From assembly GCA_046260155.1 (NCBI GenBank), contig JBJYXV010000048.1, positions 69,591 to 133,590 on the forward strand: a DNA stretch of 64,000 nucleotides, written 5' to 3'. The notes below the pieces were generated by a model. The model did no database searches. It was not told the origin of the DNA and saw only the letters and a program-made list of their open reading frames with translations. Made by a program: the position numbers and the translations under genes. This stretch comes from PFL25 sp046260155. GTDB lineage: Bacteria; Chloroflexota; Anaerolineae; Anaerolineales; UBA4823. Shown piece after piece: positions 62,324 through 64,000 of this stretch. Every line of letters starts with the position of its first letter. Position 1 is the stretch's first letter.

Positions 62324-63568
62324 TCATGTACCAGCAAAATTTCGAGCCATTGTTTGAGAATATATTTCACTCAGCTGACCGGCAACCGTCCCCCAATCGT
62401 GGTTTCGCTCGACATATTTTCTGCCTGCCTCCCCCACCTCGGACCGCAGTTCAGCTGAGTCGAAGAGGACGAGCATTTTTTCTGCAAACTCATCCGGGCT
62501 GCTCGCCACCATGACTTCTTCGTCCGCCCGGATATCCAGTGCGGAAACTGCCTGCTGGCTCGCAACAACCGGTGTCCCACAGGCCATGGCTTCCAGTACT
62601 TTATTCTGAATACCAACCCCATATGGAATCGGTGATGCAGAAATGGTTGCTTTCCTCAGATATGGACGGATATCATCCACAGTTCCCGTGACATTGATAT
62701 TCGCATTTTCTGCATAAGCACTCAACCTGGGGGGTGGATCCTTGCCAACGATCCAGACTTTCACCTCAGGTTGGTGCTTCCAAACCTGGGGCATAATCTT
62801 CTCGATAAAATCAACCACCATGGTGACATTTGCATGGTAGCTCATCTTTCCGCTGAGTACTACCATCCGGTCCTGGCGCTCCCCTGCCACGTGCGGTGTG
62901 AAATATTCCAGGTCCACACCATTGGGGAGCACATTGATCTGCTTTTCTGGCCCAGGATCCGGTGCCAGGTCGAGCAGTGCCTGCTGATCATGTTTTGATG
63001 TCACCAGCACGCTGTCAAACTGCTTCACCAGCCAGCCTTCGTATTCTTCCGTGCGCCCTAATTCGAAACGGGTCACACTGCGGTTGATGAAGCTTTTACT
63101 CTGCACCATCGCCTGGCGGAACAGCAAGCTGATCGAATCAACGCTATCCCAAACCACCGGGAGCCTGTGTTTTGTGCTGCCAGACCTGGAAATGAAATCC
63201 AATCCGTAGCGAGCACCCCGCAAATGTTCCACATGCAGGATGTCATAAGCATCGCTGCCGCTGTTTTGGCTGGCGAGTGCAAAGAGACCATCCGCCAGGG
63301 AAGCATCCCAGGAATAAACTGACTGCAGCGGCTGCCTGGTCGGTAAAGCTAGAGTACAGTTCACCAGCGAGCGCCAGGCGGGTAAATCCACCTGCTGTAT
63401 CTCGTCGCAGTACTTTCTAAGCTCTTGCAGTGCCAGGTGATCTTCCTGGTTCGTGCACACCGTGAACAGGGTAATCTGGTGTCCCAATCTGGATAAATAA
63501 CGGATCCAGTTGTAAGGCCGCACCCGGATCTTATTGGGCACGTAAGGGACGACGAACAGCACCTTCAT
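62324..63568 (-). CDS. Family 4 glycosyltransferase (exopolysaccharide type)
   Basis: The 414-residue protein starts VLFVVPYVPNKIRVRPYNWIRYLSRLGHQ, the acceptor-side pattern of GT4 enzymes associated with exopolysaccharide/PEP-CTERM loci (TIGR03087-like), and has VDLEYFTPHVAG, MVVLSGKMSYHANV, VLEAMACGTPVVASQQAVSAL at the donor site. It adds a sugar to a lipid-linked chain. It is 48 bases from the BY-kinase gene and 8 bases from the surface protein upstream. Confidence 0.88.
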   Translation of the reverse strand: MKVLFVVPYVPNKIRVRPYNWIRYLSRLGHQITLFTVCTNQEDHLALQELRKYCDEIQQVDLPAWRSLVNCTLALPTRQPLQSVYSWDASLADGLFALASQNSGSDAYDILHVEHLRGARYGLDFISRSGSTKHRLPVVWDSVDSISLLFRQAMVQSKSFINRSVTRFELGRTEEYEGWLVKQFDSVLVTSKHDQQALLDLAPDPGPEKQINVLPNGVDLEYFTPHVAGERQDRMVVLSGKMSYHANVTMVVDFIEKIMPQVWKHQPEVKVWIVGKDPPPRLSAYAENANINVTGTVDDIRPYLRKATISASPIPYGVGIQNKVLEAMACGTPVVASQQAVSALDIRADEEVMVASSPDEFAEKMLVLFDSAELRSEVGEAGRKYVERNHDWGTVAGQLSEIYSQTMARNFAGT

Positions 63569-63575
63569 GAAGCGA

Positions 63576-64000
63576 TCACCTTATGACCAGGGGCAGGTAG
63601 GTCTCGTCGCTGGCGATGATCCAGTCAAACTTGATTTTTGTGTTCAGCGGGGGTAAATCATCATCTGTCACCGTGACCGTGACGCTGTAAGGACTAGCAA
63701 GGATTGCCCAATCGGCAATTTTACCGCTGATCACCCCGGATATCGGGTTAATCACTAAATTGGGGGGCAGGTTTTCAGCAGAAAAACTGATCTCATCCCC
63801 ATCCGGGTCGCTGGCTTCAATCTGGAGGGTAACCATATCCCCTGCCTCACTTTTTTGAACTCCTGGGTTGGTGACATCCGGGGGACTGGGCACATAATCA
63901 TTGATCGTCCAGATGAAGCTCACCGCGTCGGACAGGTTTGGACTGCCATCATCTTCAACAGTTACTCCCACGGTATAGGGGGACCCACCGGAGGCATCAA
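63576..64000 (-). CDS. Large surface protein with putative-Ig (He_PIG/cadherin-like) repeats (partial)
   Basis: Only the last ~140 residues are in the window; the frame stays open to the edge. It shows two repeat units: SPYTVGVTVEDDGSPNLSDAVSFIWTI and ENLPPNLVINPISGVISGKIADWAI...SPYSVTVTVTDDD, the He_PIG/Ig-like pattern (PPGLxIxPxxGxIxGT type). The protein ends YLPLVIR, a short hydrophobic tail with a final Arg. Such proteins are exported and often huge. What the tail does is unknown. Confidence 0.82.
   Translation of the reverse strand, partial: DASGGSPYTVGVTVEDDGSPNLSDAVSFIWTINDYVPSPPDVTNPGVQKSEAGDMVTLQIEASDPDGDEISFSAENLPPNLVINPISGVISGKIADWAILASPYSVTVTVTDDDLPPLNTKIKFDWIIASDETYLPLVIR

Noticed and set aside
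1..64000. CRISPR arrays, tRNA/rRNA genes, transposases, integrases, att sites
   Set aside because: All gaps were read on both strands by eye; no repeat-spacer pattern, cloverleaf, or mobile-element protein was found. A tRNAscan-SE and ISfinder run would settle this.

Overview
The window looks like chromosomal DNA from a member of the Chloroflexota, most likely class Anaerolineae. This is an inference, not a database match. It rests on exported proteins with long Thr/Pro/Ser-rich stalks, a lipoprotein-type HtrA protease, putative-Ig surface repeats that end in LPLVIR, dense minus-strand glycan gene runs, and housekeeping genes that start directly on a -10 box. No tRNA, rRNA, CRISPR array, transposase or integrase was seen.

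Region 1 (1-37181, all minus strand) is one very large surface-polysaccharide locus. From right to left it holds: UDP-HexNAc 6-dehydrogenase and a UDP-glucuronate 4-epimerase-like protein; a Wzx flippase; GT4 and GT-C glycosyltransferases; the GDP-fucose module (gmd, fcl) around a winged-helix regulator and an epimerase; a Wzm/Wzt ABC exporter; a capsule-type transferase; and a UDP-GlcNAc 4,6-dehydratase-like protein, RmlD-like reductase, NeuB-type nonulosonate synthase, SpsF-like and NeuA-like cytidylyltransferases. Further left are more glycosyltransferases, methyltransferases, a sulfotransferase, a Gfo/Idh oxidoreductase, three alkaline-phosphatase-fold or associated membrane proteins, and a fused ATP sulfurylase/APS kinase. 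PAPS synthesis next to a sulfotransferase suggests that the glycan is sulfated. The nonulosonate genes suggest it also carries a sialic-acid-like sugar.

Region 2 (37190-41781, minus) is housekeeping: family-4 uracil-DNA glycosylase, rimI, tsaB, tsaE and a PcrA/UvrD helicase. Both tsaE and pcrA have promoters placed so that transcription should start at or within two bases of the ATG, so both mRNAs are probably leaderless.

Region 3 (41912-60390, mostly plus) holds DNA and protein maintenance genes: an orphan DNA methyltransferase, holB, a GAF-GAF-PAS histidine kinase, a degenerate metallo-beta-lactamase-fold protein, asparaginase II, nth, a DNPH1-like hydrolase, then a protein-quality-control group (DnaJ/CbpA, HtrA, an eRF1/Vms1-like release-factor homologue and a convergent Hsp20), a methyltransferase, a stalked membrane protein, pth, mfd and a two-S1-domain protein.

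Region 4 (60563-64000, minus) returns to exopolysaccharide genes: a Wzz/BY-kinase fusion, a GT4 transferase and the end of a large surface protein. Two convergent junctions (53.07 and 60.42 kb) carry hairpin terminators that share the same flanks.

The most promising leads are the eRF1/Vms1-like protein within its chaperone/protease group, the sulfated-nonulosonate locus with its unusual alkaline-phosphatase-fold proteins, and the leaderless promoters.
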